Positions 45,404-55,636 of a DNA stretch of 64,000 nt are shown here, in pieces. The notes under the pieces are model-generated. The model did not search any database. It saw only the letters and a list, made by a program, of their open reading frames with translations, and had not been told where the DNA came from. Positions within the stretch are counted from its first letter, which is position 1; every line of letters begins with the position of its first letter. This DNA comes from Crambe crambe (Eukaryota; Porifera; Demospongiae; Poecilosclerida; Crambeidae): assembly GCA_963924555.1 (NCBI GenBank), contig OZ004596.1, positions 3,358,139 through 3,422,138 of the forward strand, read 5' to 3'. The position numbers and the translations under genes are program-made.

Positions 45404-46850
45404 AGACCTAACGTTACAGTTCCTTTAATTCATAAGCAAAGATTTAGTTTTTATGTATACAAGAATAAAATTCCAAAGTGGTGGGGGTAATTCATACAGT
45501 CATCGGCAAGAATATACAAATGTCTACCACCCTGACACTCACTGGCTGGCTTGCCCACACAACACAATTGCAATCAGAGATAGACCCCAATGCTGTTGTA
45601 TTTACACATAAGCATATACGGGTTCATCATTAGGTTAAAGTGATGTTAGACACCTTTAGAAATAATTATGATGGAGAGCATCACATCATCAGTTTATAGC
45701 AGCCATGAGGATTTGTGGTGTGGTACTCACATGGCAACTGTAATAATTAACAATAGGCCTGTCTGATACAGCTAAGGTTAGATGTCTAGAGTGGGCCTGA
45801 AGACAGGTGCCAAATGAGCTGTGGGTTGCAGGATCTGACCAGATTTTTGTATACACGATAGGAATTTAATATGTAGCTAGTGCTAGTAGCTGGAGGGTGG
45901 ATAGAGTTTTGTAAAGCCTGGACAGGTTTTGATCCCTCATCATCCACTGGTGATCATTGGCTTGTGATGGGAAAAATATAAATTGTACAGCTCTAATATG
46001 TCAGCACACAGGGGAAATTCTTACTGCTCACTGTACATCATTAGCTATCTGGTCTCAAAGTTATCTTCTGATTTAAACCTTCAGAAAATCCCAAATTATG
46101 CCCCCCCCCCCCCCCCCCCCCCATTCCAAACAGCTCATTATCTTTGTTTACAAATTGGCATGGATACTGAAAATTAAAAACATGATTTAATGGCAAACTC
46201 AGAATTAGTTGTGGTTTCAGGGTTATAAGGTACAGCAGGCTATCTGGAAGGACTAACAGCAGAAAGTCATGACCAAAAAAGGTAGCTTACATGCTTGAAA
46301 ATATAAACAAACTGAGCTACCTACACTACCTTGTTACTCTTCTCTTGATGCTTCATAGTGCCAGAAAGCAAGAAACTAGTTTTCCTCTGACTCTAGTTTG
46401 AGATCCCACCCCTTGCACGGGCTAAAAGTAGTATGTGGTTGCCCTTGGAAACATTACATACAAAAAAAAAACAAAAAAAAAAAACTTTAAAAACATGACT
46501 TATAAATAGCTATTACAAACAGGATGGTAAACATTAGGAAAGCAATCATGAAAAAAACTTGCTTCAGTTTCACTTAGGAATATTTCCATGTAAAAATCTC
46601 ATGATTACGGTGAGTGTTTATTTTTTGGGGTAGCAGATATACTTAATCAGTCGACTAAACAAACATGAAATAGCTAGCTACTTGGTTACACGCCATACCC
46701 ACACATGAAAGGTTCCTGCACCATGTCAAGGACGAGGGGTTATCCTGAACATCACATCACATTCATAACAACTGTCATGTGGGGGAAAACAAACTAAAAC
46801 ATATCAAAAAACATTTTATTTTTATTTTATTTTTTTTTTTCAATTACTTC
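45404..46850. other. Spacer between paralogues B and C
   Basis: No gene recognised. A C22 run is at 46101-46122 and A/T runs are at 46461-46490 and 46815-46842. About 45480-45640 weakly resembles 48360-48490 downstream of paralogue C, consistent with duplicated 3' flanks. Confidence 0.5.
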
Positions 46851-46859
46851 ATTGCACTC

Positions 46860-46867
46860 TATTTAAA
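46860..46867 (+). promoter_or_regulatory. TATTTAAA box of paralogue C
   Basis: Part of TTCATTGCACTCTATTTAAA, identical to the block upstream of paralogue A on the other strand, 69 bp before the ATG at 46929. Confidence 0.65.
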
Positions 46868-46928
46868 CAGACTTCATTTTTTAAAAAATCATTCTTAAGA
46901 GACGATATCAGTTTCTGACAGTGAAGCA

Positions 46929-47814
46929 ATGAAGATAATGGAAACTCCAGAGAATACAGTGCGAGGGGATAAAGTCTGGACTTACTGGCAAGGAATTGTG
47001 GAAATAGTCCTGAGGGTTCTTACAATTGTGGTATGCAGTTCTATTTCATTAGAGCAAAATTTTTTATAGCAAGATATAATTTCTATTTGTACTATCACCA
47101 TCTTCTATGCAGTTGGGGGCTTTCCCAGTTTTCATATCTGCAGGAGTTTTATTTGGACTAACTCTTTCAATTGTTATTCCCATTAATAACATCAAAGTAA
47201 CAACAAGAATCTATGGGACTGCACTAGCAGCAAGTGTCATTCTCCTAGTGGCTGGTATTGCTGGGGGCATAGAGCAGTTGATACTTCTCATTATGAGGTT
47301 AAGAGGCTACGTCACAGTTGAAAAAATCCAAAAATATTTTACTAGGGTAAGCACATTGAAAACATTGCTAAAAAGAGGTGCAAAGAAGAATCGTCACCAC
47401 AATATTCATAACCAATAACCCAATACTGTATACATTATCTTCCCATTCTCCTTTCTTCTTGCTGCAGTCCATTGGTTCAAACATTTTCCAAGCTGTGCTC
47501 CTCTTCGTAGGTGGTATACTTGCAGCTGTGTTCAAAAATTCTTCTTTGGGATACTATAATCCTATAGCAAGTAGTGCATCAAGCTGTGCTGTGAGTCCAC
47601 CAATCATAATGAGATAGTGTGGCAAGCATTGTCTAATGTCATTATCACTGTGAGAGCATGAGTATCACCAATCTATGATTAGTCAACTGCATTAATTTGT
47701 AACCCTGCATAATATAATTACATTATACAGGCATTTGGCATTATTGGAGCAATATTATGCGGAGCTCTCGCAGGATGGGAAATAACTCTAGTACTAAATG
47801 TTTGGAAGATATAA
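46929..47814 (+). CDS. Four-membrane-segment protein, paralogue C (180 aa, family unknown)
   Basis: Exons 46929-47030, 47113-47346, 47468-47590 and 47731-47814, all in phase 0. The start METPENTVRGDKVWTYWQGI is preceded by MKI; the ATG at 46938 is a possible alternative. Hydrophobic segments: about 24-56 (LTIVLGAFPVFISAGVLFGL), 68-95 (LAASVILLVAGIAGGIEQLI), 113-134 (SIGSNIFQAVLLFVGGILAA) and 154-178 (AFGIIGAILCGALAGWEITL). The loop after segment 2 (RLRGYVTVEKIQKYFTR) is basic. Inferred: a plasma- or organelle-membrane protein with both ends in the cytosol. Function unknown. Confidence 0.82.
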
Positions 47815-48860
47815 CTAGCTGCTCTGAATTTCTTCATAAACTATACAAAGTAGCCATAAACCTTTTACAGTTTGTAGTTCATGAACAAGATAAACATTTT
47901 TTTTTTATGCATAATAACATTTTCAAGTATAAACTATAAAATTAAGGAAATATCAACCGGTTATGTGCCAATATCTTATCCGCTGTGATTCAAGCCCCAC
48001 AAACAATTAATTAGAACTGAACTTGGTGCTTCCTTTCCAAACTAAATGATCACACTTCCTATGGGTGTGGCACCTCAATTAACCCTAGTGGGCACACTAG
48101 GACTGATTGGTGTTCTGGTAAAGGCTCAGTTGTAGGACTGAAGAGACTTTGGTTCGGCATGGACACATCCTACATTAGCCTATAAATAATTTATGAGAAC
48201 GATTATTCAAAACAAGAGAAAGAGACATGCAGGTGCCATATTGAGACTGATGGAACAGGCATGGCATGGCACTAGGTTCCTGTGCTGGGTGGCGCTTGAA
48301 TTACAGCGGATATGGTTTTCTTTCTTTCATCTACTGTAGCTGACTTAATGAGGTGGGGCTATTGTACTGTTACAAGTTTCCACATTGGCAAGAATCAACA
48401 AAACCCTGCTCCCACACAACTGCACTCAACTGATCAGACACAGACCCTAAGCTTACATACACATGGATTCATAATTATGAGGTGATATGGCAGAAACCTT
48501 TCATTAGTCCTAGAAATATCCTCAGTGGGGTGTTGAGCAGGATTGAAGTCTTCATGAGTGGCAATGGGCATTGTCAGTGAGTGCAGTCTGGAATCATCTT
48601 CAGTCACTTGTAGTTTTCCTTGCTGTAAGTAGCTAGTCCTGTACAAGGAAGACATGTTGCTTTGGACCATGTAAACTCATATGCTCTGACACTTACTTTT
48701 GTAAAGGACTTGCTAGCTTATATAAAGAATGTTTGCTGAAGGAACTATTCCCCACTTCTGTTCCTGCAGATGTCATTTTTAAAGCAGACTCCAGGTACGT
48801 AGCTACATACAGCTAGCTAGCTACATACGTACCTAGCTAACTAACTAGACCCTTTACCAA
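47815..48860. other. Spacer upstream of aldolase
   Basis: No gene established. The minus-strand open frame 48434-48670 (VQSNMSSLYRTSYLQQG...) has no splice or similarity support. About 48360-48490 weakly resembles 45480-45640. Confidence 0.5.
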
Positions 48861-48864
48861 GAGC

Positions 48865-48946
48865 TTTCCCGCCCTTTTTCATGCGCATGCTCGAGTAGAA
48901 TAGGAAGTGAAGTGGCCCTATCGCGATATCGTATCCTACCGGAAGT
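48865..48946 (+). promoter_or_regulatory. Aldolase promoter with E2F-, NRF1- and ETS-like sites
   Basis: TTTCCCGCCC (48865-48874), ATGCGCATGC (48881-48890) and ACCGGAAGT (48938-48946) cluster in a CpG-bearing stretch about 170-250 bp before the coding start. No TATA box is seen, which is typical of a housekeeping promoter. Factor assignments are by motif only. Confidence 0.6.
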
Positions 48947-49118
48947 TGGCGAGCTAGTTAAGTTGGTGACCTTCATCGAAAGATCCAGGGTTGTTCACAG
49001 TTTGCAGTTGTCCAGCAATTGTCTGTGTATGATCAGAGGTGAGGAGAAAGTAGTTACAAATGGTTTAAGTTAGCTAGCCACTGATGTGATAATTATTTCA
49101 TTCAGCAGCAATTCCAAG

Positions 49119-50198
49119 ATGCCATACCTCACTGATGCTCAGAAAAAAGAACTGAATGCTACAGCCAAAGCTATTGTGGCCCCTGGTAAGGGGATCCTAG
49201 CTGCTGATGAGAGCACTGGCACCATTGGTAAGCGTCTGGCTACCATTGGGATGGAAAACACTCCTGAAAATGCACGAGTCTATCGCCAGCTGCTCTTCAC
49301 CAGTGACAAATCGATGAGCAATTATATCAGTGGAGTGATTCTCTTTCATGATACTTTTTTCCAAAAGACAAATGACGGTACTCCCTTTGTGAAAGTGCTG
49401 CAGGATAAAGGTATCATTCCCGGCATCAAGGTGGACAAGGGTGTTGTAAAACTCCTTGGTACTGATGACGAGACCACTACGCAAGGATTGGATGGGTTGG
49501 CTGAGAGATGCAAGGAGTATTATGATGGAGGTGCACGTTTTGCCAAGTGGAGATGTGTACTGAAGATTGGAAACGGCCGTCCAAGTCAACTTTCAATTAT
49601 GGAGAATGCTAATGTTCTTGCCCGTTATGCTAGTATCTGTCAGATGAATGGTCTCTGTCCTATCGTGGAGCCTGAAATTCTCACTGACGGTAATCACGAC
49701 CTGGAGGCATGCATTGAAGCCACTGAGAAGACATTAGCTGCTGTCTACAAGGCTCTCAATGATCACCATGTTTACCTGGAAGGCACACTCTTGAAACCCA
49801 ACATGGTACTTCCAGGAGCTGATTGTTCCAAGAAGTACACCCCTGAGCAGGTTGCAGAGGCCACCGTCACTACATTCCAACGCACTCTCCCGATTGCTGT
49901 GCCTGGAGTGACCTTCCTCTCTGGTGGACAATCTGAAATCGTTGCTACCACTCACCTGAATGCTATCAATGCATACAAGGCAACTAAACCTTGGGGACTC
50001 ACCTTCTCCTTTGGCCGTGCCTTGCAAGCCAGTGTGTTGAAGGCCTGGGGTGGAAAGCCAGAAAATGTCGCCGCTGCCCAGAAAGTGTTCCTGCACCGAG
50101 CCAAGTGTAATGGTCTTGCTGCTCTTGGGAAGTATGGTGGTGAAGATGCTGCTGCTGCTGCCTCTGAAAGCCTATTCGTGGCTGATCATCAATACTAA
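49119..50198 (+). CDS. Fructose-bisphosphate aldolase, class I (359 aa, uninterrupted coding region)
   Basis: Cytosolic glycolytic and gluconeogenic enzyme that cleaves fructose 1,6-bisphosphate to dihydroxyacetone phosphate and glyceraldehyde 3-phosphate. Length matches the family (about 363 aa). Family motifs: [17 protein letters not shown] near residues 23-40, FAKWR with catalytic Lys at about 143, the acidic pair in IVEPEI (about 184 and 186), Schiff-base Lys at about 226 in LLKPNM, SGGQSE near 268, and the C-terminal Tyr of the active-site tail. The start at 49119 is preferred because the upstream in-frame codons (49086-49118) cross a likely 5'UTR splice acceptor (TTCAG at 49101-49105); the matching donor is near 49039. 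The coding region has no intron, unlike most neighbours. The A, B or C isoform cannot be assigned. Confidence 0.97.
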   Translation: MPYLTDAQKKELNATAKAIVAPGKGILAADESTGTIGKRLATIGMENTPENARVYRQLLFTSDKSMSNYISGVILFHDTFFQKTNDGTPFVKVLQDKGIIPGIKVDKGVVKLLGTDDETTTQGLDGLAERCKEYYDGGARFAKWRCVLKIGNGRPSQLSIMENANVLARYASICQMNGLCPIVEPEILTDGNHDLEACIEATEKTLAAVYKALNDHHVYLEGTLLKPNMVLPGADCSKKYTPEQVAEATVTTFQRTLPIAVPGVTFLSGGQSEIVATTHLNAINAYKATKPWGLTFSFGRALQASVLKAWGGKPENVAAAQKVFLHRAKCNGLAALGKYGGEDAAAAASESLFVADHQY

Positions 50199-50340
50199 AA
50201 CACAAATGTTTCTGATTTTAATCTTTACATTAGATGAAATATCCCCTGTTTTTGTTTATAAAATTGTTCATTCATGCAATGCTCGAGTACTCTCGACCCA
50301 GTCTCTAGCTCTAGCTCTGCTAGGTCTCGAGTGATATCCG

Positions 50341-51432
50341 CACGTACGTATGGCAAGCCGTTAGTAACAAAAATCAAAGTTCCCCAAATCCAGGAAGAAA
50401 AGAAAAATACCGTGTCCTTACGTTAGAATCCCGGTTCGTAATAATACAACCCGGTTTGATAATTTTATAATCCAGGATTTTAGCATAGTTAAAATCAGGG
50501 TTTCTATCATACAATCCCGGGTTGAGTCATGAGAAGTTTAGTTCCGGAATTCCGGTTCCATGCATACTATAGGCCGCTTGTAGTCTCGCGGGTCGACCCT
50601 TTACCATGTTCGTGGCTGATGAATGGCTGAAGTTTGGGGTTGGGAGCTTTTTTTTTGATGAAGTTCTTGGTTTCTTGGGAAATATAAGAAGCATAAATTG
50701 GTACGATGGGGATTTGTAACACATGGATGTATTGATGGTTACAGCCGTATGATAACATTTCTTCACTGTTCAACTAATAACAAAGCCTCTACTGTATACG
50801 ATTTATTCCTTAAAGCCATACGTACATATGGATTGCCATCGAGGATGAGATCAGACCAAGGTAGGGAAAACATTTTAGTTGCTCAACATATGTTGGAAAA
50901 CCGAGGGTTGGGGTGTGGAAGTTTTTTGACTGCTCGGTCAAATCATAATCAGAGAATAGAAAGACTCTGGCGTGATGTACACAGATGTGCCACACAACTT
51001 TATTACAGACTATTCTATCATCTTGAAGATAGAGACTTTCTTGACCCTCAAAATGATATTCATTTGTTTGCACTGCAGTATGTTTACCTCCAACGAATAA
51101 ATACAACATTAGAAGGTTTTATGGAGGGGTGGAACAATCATGGTATCCGGACAGCCCAATCTAGATCACCCAATCAGTTGTTTGTGGAAGGTGTTTTGAG
51201 GCTTCGACAATCTGGATTGACAGCTCTCGACTTTTTTGAGCATATTGATGAAGCATATGGTGTAGAGGATGGTATTGCTTTGCAAGATGATGAAGGAGTG
51301 GAAGTACCACAATCTAACTTCATGCTTCAGGAGGATCATTATGAGGAACTTCAAAGTACTGTGGATCCACAAGCACCAAGTGAATCATATGGAATTGATT
51401 TGTACAAAATACGGTCAAATCCTCTGATCTAT
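50341..51432 (+). repeat. Left arm of the long inverted repeat
   Basis: Pairs with 53726-54836 over its full length. It differs by a deletion of about 27 bp near 51405, an extra 18-bp segment near 50880 and a 2-bp difference near 51100. Its first 200 bp contain several imperfect CCCGGTT/ATAATAC motifs that may be subterminal transposase-binding repeats. Confidence 0.9.
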
Positions 51433-51447
51433 GGTGAATTAGCATAA
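50698..51447 (+). pseudogene. Integrase core domain protein, left arm (N-terminally truncated)
   Basis: The open frame runs from about codon 50698, without a clear start ATG, to TAA. Retrovirus-integrase-like fold: first Asp in CIDGYSR, second Asp in RSDQGREN, Glu in NQRIERLWRD, so the DDE triad is complete. The N-terminal part usual for such proteins is missing, and a stop lies just upstream. The N-terminus was lost in both arms, so the truncation preceded the inverted arrangement. A C-terminal segment (GFMEGWNNHGIRTAQSRSPNQLF) is typical of eukaryotic proteins carrying this integrase domain. It probably derives from a DNA transposon; the exact superfamily is not certain. Confidence 0.75.
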
Positions 51448-52165
51448 ATTAGTTTTTTCAATCGTATTATGGAGTTGGACTCTTAAAAGGTTGAATGCTC
51501 TACATGTATAATTATATAGCTGATCGTGAATTATTCATATTTTCAATCTTAATGGTTGAATCACCCTCTTTATATTGCATGCTTTGGGGTTTGTGTTGAA
51601 ATAGCTAGAGCCTACATGTACTAATAAAGAGATACAAGAATCTTGCACTGCCATTAAAAACATACATGGGTGAATAGTTACAGTTTGGGGAATCCATGCA
51701 CGCATGTGCATGTTGACTCATAGGTGTACAATGAAACTAAATACGTAGCATTGTAGAAGTGTCCAATGTAATGTACATACAATACAGCAAGATGCTGACA
51801 TCCTGACTGGTCCTGTATAGTATAGAACAGCAACCATAAAGGGAACTGTCATTCGTCTCCTATCTGCATTCATCACTCAACTACACTCAACTACACTGCA
51901 TGTGACTTTTCCTCAAGCATGCAAAGATCATAGAGTTTTTAAAGAAAATTAATGTTAATCTTTGATAGCACCATGTCCAAAGCTATACTGCCAACATGCA
52001 CTGACTCATACATAGGTATAAAGAAATTGATACTTTAACAAAATTAATTGATAAGATTGACCTGCATGACAAGATTGATACTTGAATAAGATTGACCTGA
52101 TCGATACTTTAAGTTGACAAAATCAAAAGATCAGAATAACATTGTTCAAAATAATTAGTTCAACA
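51433..52165. other. Unique left-middle of the inverted-repeat element
   Basis: No coding signal recognised. AT-rich, lying between the left arm and the HECT remnant. Confidence 0.5.
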
Positions 52166-53180
52166 TCAAACACTGTTCATAGCCCAGCAATGCTCCTCAT
52201 TATTAAGGAGAGTAGAGAATTCCGAAACAAACTCCAAGTAGGTATTGTAAGTGTACGGTAACTCTAGCAAACTGGAACAGGTGTGGGCAATGGGGCGCCT
52301 AGCAATACCTGTTAAAGCATTAAAACTAATATTGATATCCTCATTTATCAAAACAGAACTTCCAAACGCTTGACTTCATCTGTTTTCATTTCTCCAATAA
52401 TGCTGAAGGTACATGAAAACACGCTGTTCATTTCGATTGTTGAAGAAAGGTTCCTGCATAGCGGATATGGCAGCAAATGGCTGTGACTTGAACTGATGTT
52501 TAGCCAAAGTTATAAGAACATTCGGAAGGTTGTCAGGAGTAGACATGCTTGGCCTCAAGGGAATCAGAAATAACTTTGCGATCAACTGCTGTCAAAAAGT
52601 CTGAAAAAGATTGCAATAAGATACTACGGCAAATAGTCACATCAGGGCCTAGCAAAACAAACGCCAGAACAGGAAAAGAAATTCGTGATGGAATAAAACC
52701 ATAACAGAAATAACCATGTGATAGAATCTTTCCAAGAGTAGTGAAATCATCAATTTGTACATCTGCATGTGACACGGGTGTGAGAAGGGCAGCACCATCA
52801 AAAAGTCGCTTTTAGGCCTCGTCCCAAAATGCTGAAAAAAATCACGCCCCACACCTCCAAAATCAACCCCATCTTCACCTTCAAATTCAACAAGAATAGG
52901 GAATTGATTAGCTAAGTAAGGCTTGGTTGAATAAATTGCTAGGGCATCATTGAAGATAGTGGAACGATTTACTTCCACAAACTTTTCCTCAGTGAATCAG
53001 CTACACAATAATAAATCAGGATGAAAGCACTGACCACCATGCATTGCATTATACTATACCATTTTGTAGGATCAATTGCCAGTCATTGGTTTCTATAGCA
53101 GCCTCTCTCTCCATAGCAGTTTCGTCTTCATCAGACATCACAACAGCCTCACTATCAGACACCACAACAGCATCACGCTA
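52166..53180 (-). pseudogene. HECT-type E3 ubiquitin ligase domain remnant
   Basis: Read on the minus strand, pieces in order are: an acidic stretch (VVMSDEDETAMEREAAIETN, about 53070-53160), a HECT start (VNRSTIFNDALAIY, then VEFEGEDGVDFGGVGRDFF, about 52840-52975), a middle part (DFTTLGKILSHGYFCYGFIP, about 52680-52760) and a C-terminal lobe with the catalytic Cys region (RPIAHTCSSLLELPYT, about 52240-52300). The pieces fall in different frames, so it is frameshifted and partly spliced or decayed. Known: HECT ligases form a thioester on the C-lobe Cys, here in AHTC. Its position between integrase arms suggests that it belongs to the mobile element or was captured by it. Confidence 0.75.
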
Positions 53181-53411
53181 TAAAGGAAAAAGCATTTCGT
53201 GAAATGAAAAAGATGTAGGGATGACATGCGTATTATAGAAAAGATGGCTTCCACTAATTGAATTAGTCGGTGCTGTGCTCCGTAGTGTCTCCTTTGTCAT
53301 CGACTCTTTCGAGGATCAACGAGTAGAAAAGATCGTAGCTGGTAGAATTTGGAGTGGATTTATCCAGAAATCATAGCTGTAGCTTGAGTGGTTCGAGAGA
53401 TATGGTTGTTT

Positions 53412-53486
53412 AAGAAGAATAATAGTAATAATAGAGAAGAAGAATAATAGTAATAATAGAGAAGAAGAATAATAGTAATAATAGAG
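53412..53486 (+). repeat. Three tandem copies of a 25-bp AT/GA-rich unit
   Basis: Copies start at 53412, 53437 and 53462, containing AAGAATAATAGTAATAATAG. They lie between the HECT remnant and the right arm. Confidence 0.9.
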
Positions 53487-53725
53487 AAGAAGAAGAATCC
53501 AGCGATTTACCTGCTTGCCGTATTTCTGAAACGGTAAGCTCCCTGGTCTGAAACTTGGTATGCACATTGTAGTAGGCTCTAGTAGGCTGGATAATCATTC
53601 ACAGTAGCTTTTGTTAGGTCTAAGTGGGGGAACTAGAATTTCACTTTTGTATTAGTCTATAGGTGGCACGAACGGCCATCCAAGTCATCCCTACATAGAG
53701 AGTGCTACCGCACTCTCTGATAATG

Positions 53726-54480
53726 ATAGATCAGAGGATTTGACCGTATTTTATCGTATACGAAACTAAGAGCAGATTGGTACAAATCAATTCCATATGA
53801 TTCACTTGGTGTTTGTGGATCCACAGTACTTTGAAGTTCCTCATAATGATCCTCCTGAAGCATGAAGTTAGATTGTGGTATTTCCACTCCTTCATCATCT
53901 TGCAAAGCAATACCATCCTCTACACCATATGCTTCATCAATATGCTCAAAAAAGTCGAGAGCTGTCAATCCAGATTGTCGAAGCCTCAAAACACCTTCCA
54001 CAAACAACTGATTGGGTGATCTAGATTGGGCTGTCCGGATACCATGATTGTTCCACCCCTCCATAAAACCTTCTAATGTTGTATTTTTATTCGTCGGAGG
54101 TAAACATACTGCAGTGCAAACAAATGAATATCATTTTGAGGGTCAAGAAAGTCTCTATCTTCAAGATGATAGAATAGTCTGTAATAAAGTTGTGTGGCAC
54201 ATCTGTGTACATCACGCCAGAGTCTTTCTATTCTCTGATTATGATTTGACCGAGCAGTCAAAAAACTTCCACGCCCCAACCCTCGGTTTTCCAAAATGTT
54301 TTCCCTACCTTGGTCTGATCTCATCCTCGATGGCAATCCATATGTACGTATGGCTTTAAGGAATAAATCGTATACAGTAGAGGCTTTGTTATTAGTTGAA
54401 CAGTGAAGAAATGTTATCATACGGCTGTAACCATCAATACATCCATGTGTTACAAACCCCCATCGTACCAATTTATGCTT
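53726..54480 (-). pseudogene. Integrase core domain protein, right arm (frameshifted)
   Basis: Same protein as the left arm. It lacks six residues after GREN (LVAQHM in the left arm) and has a 2-bp insertion near 54090 that breaks the frame before the GFMEGWNN segment. The catalytic triad region is still readable in two frames. Confidence 0.85.
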
Positions 54481-54836
54481 CTTATATTTCCCAAGAAACC
54501 AAGAACTTCATCAAAAAAAAGCTCCCAACCCCAAACTTCAGCCATTCATCAGCCACGAACATGGTAAAGGGTCAACCCGCGAGACTACAACTAGGCCTAT
54601 AGTATGCATGGAACCGGAATTCCGGAACTAAACTTCTCATGACTCAACCCGGGATTGTATGATAGAAACCCTGATTTTAACTATGCTAAAATCCTGGATT
54701 ATAAAATTATCAAACCGGGTTGTATTATTACGAACCGGGATTCTAACGTAAGGACACGGGATTTTTCTTTTCTTCCTGGATTTGGGGAACTTTGATTTTT
54801 GTTACTAACGGCTTGCCATACGTACGTACGTACGTG
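53726..54836 (-). repeat. Right arm of the long inverted repeat
   Basis: Reverse complement of 50341-51432. Its outer end has two extra CGTA units. The inner boundary, just after CCTCTGATCTAT on the minus strand, is the same as in the left arm. Confidence 0.9.
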
Positions 54837-54857
54837 CTATAGCGCTAGCGCGCGCGT

Positions 54858-55636
54858 ATGGTGCAACCACGTGGACTGATCAGTATGAGATTTCCTTGCC
54901 AAGGTGCTGTAGCTCTCTGCTTGCGGACCGAGACGTGTTTCCTAGTCGGAAAGAATGACATAGCTTCAGCACGGCAGCTAACTGGAAGGTAAGTAGATGT
55001 TCACGAGCTGCTCAGTTAAGGTTGCTTTCTTTTTTTTCTTTTTTTTATACAGAGCATTGACAGAGCATCCAAGGGACGGGTTAGAACACCAGCAGTCAGT
55101 TCCGCGTGGGTGCCTTTCATCTAATACCAACAATGGAATTTCCAGGGCGAGTGGAGTTGGAACTGGTGGGAAGAAGAGAGAAGGGAGAAGATGGATGAGG
55201 TGGTTTGGGATTCCATGGGGACTGGGAATCACCTGTTTGGCAGCTCTACAACTTATGAGGATTTTGCGTCGAGAGAGACAGCATGCTCTAATGGAAGATA
55301 ATGAACAGATCACATGGCAGGTATTGAGGTGATTTACAGAAGGTCTAAATGATGGTGTTGTTTGTTTTTTTTGTTGTTGTTTTGTTTTGTTTTCTATAGC
55401 TTGCTATGTTTCGACTACTACCAGCACGACCTCTGTCACGTGCATGGGGAGCAGTGGCTGGATATGAACTTCCACCCTGGCTGAGAAGGCCACTCTTGGG
55501 GCTGTATGTGTGGGCATTCAACTGCAAGATGGAGGAGGCACTGATTGAAGATTTGAGGCACTATCGAACTCTCTTGGAACTCTTCACAAGGCAACTGAAA
55601 CATGGCACAAGAACTGTCAGCACCCAGCATGAGCTG
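54858..55636 (+). CDS. PISD: Phosphatidylserine decarboxylase proenzyme, mitochondrial (first three coding exons)
   Basis: Converts phosphatidylserine to phosphatidylethanolamine in the inner mitochondrial membrane. Exons 54858-54988, 55053-55320 and 55400-55636 have consistent phases. Two in-frame ATGs are possible (54858 and 54885); both leave an N-terminus with Arg and few acidic residues, fitting a mitochondrial presequence. A membrane segment follows (WFGIPWGLGITCLAALQLM, about residues 100-120), then the family core: RLLPARPLSRAWGAVAGYELPPWLRRP and EEALIEDLRHYRTLLELFTRQLK. The donor after QHEL is GTGAGC. The following exons, including the LGST self-cleavage site, are not found up to 64000, so they lie beyond the window or the gene is broken. 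The inverted-repeat element ends 22 bp before the first ATG. Confidence 0.88.

Larger units (their letters stand above)
50341..54836. mobile_element. 4.5-kb inverted-repeat element with DDE-integrase arms around a decayed HECT gene
   Basis: The outer ends are CACGTACGTATGGCAAGCCG on the left (50341) and its complement on the right (ending 54836, with extra CGTA units). The arms, 50341-51432 and 53726-54836, match over about 1.1 kb and include matching non-coding ends and matching 5'-truncated integrase frames. The middle (51433-53725) is unique and holds a minus-strand HECT-domain remnant. No convincing target duplication is seen. It may be a transposon with very long terminal inverted repeats, or two decayed copies in inverted orientation around captured sequence. 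Confidence 0.7.

Noticed and set aside
48434-48670. 78-codon minus-strand frame upstream of aldolase
   Set aside because: No start context, splice support or similarity; the weak likeness of its surroundings to 45480-45640 suggests repeat sequence.
49197-50205. Long minus-strand open frames across the aldolase gene
   Set aside because: They are antisense shadows of a strongly conserved coding region and resemble no protein.
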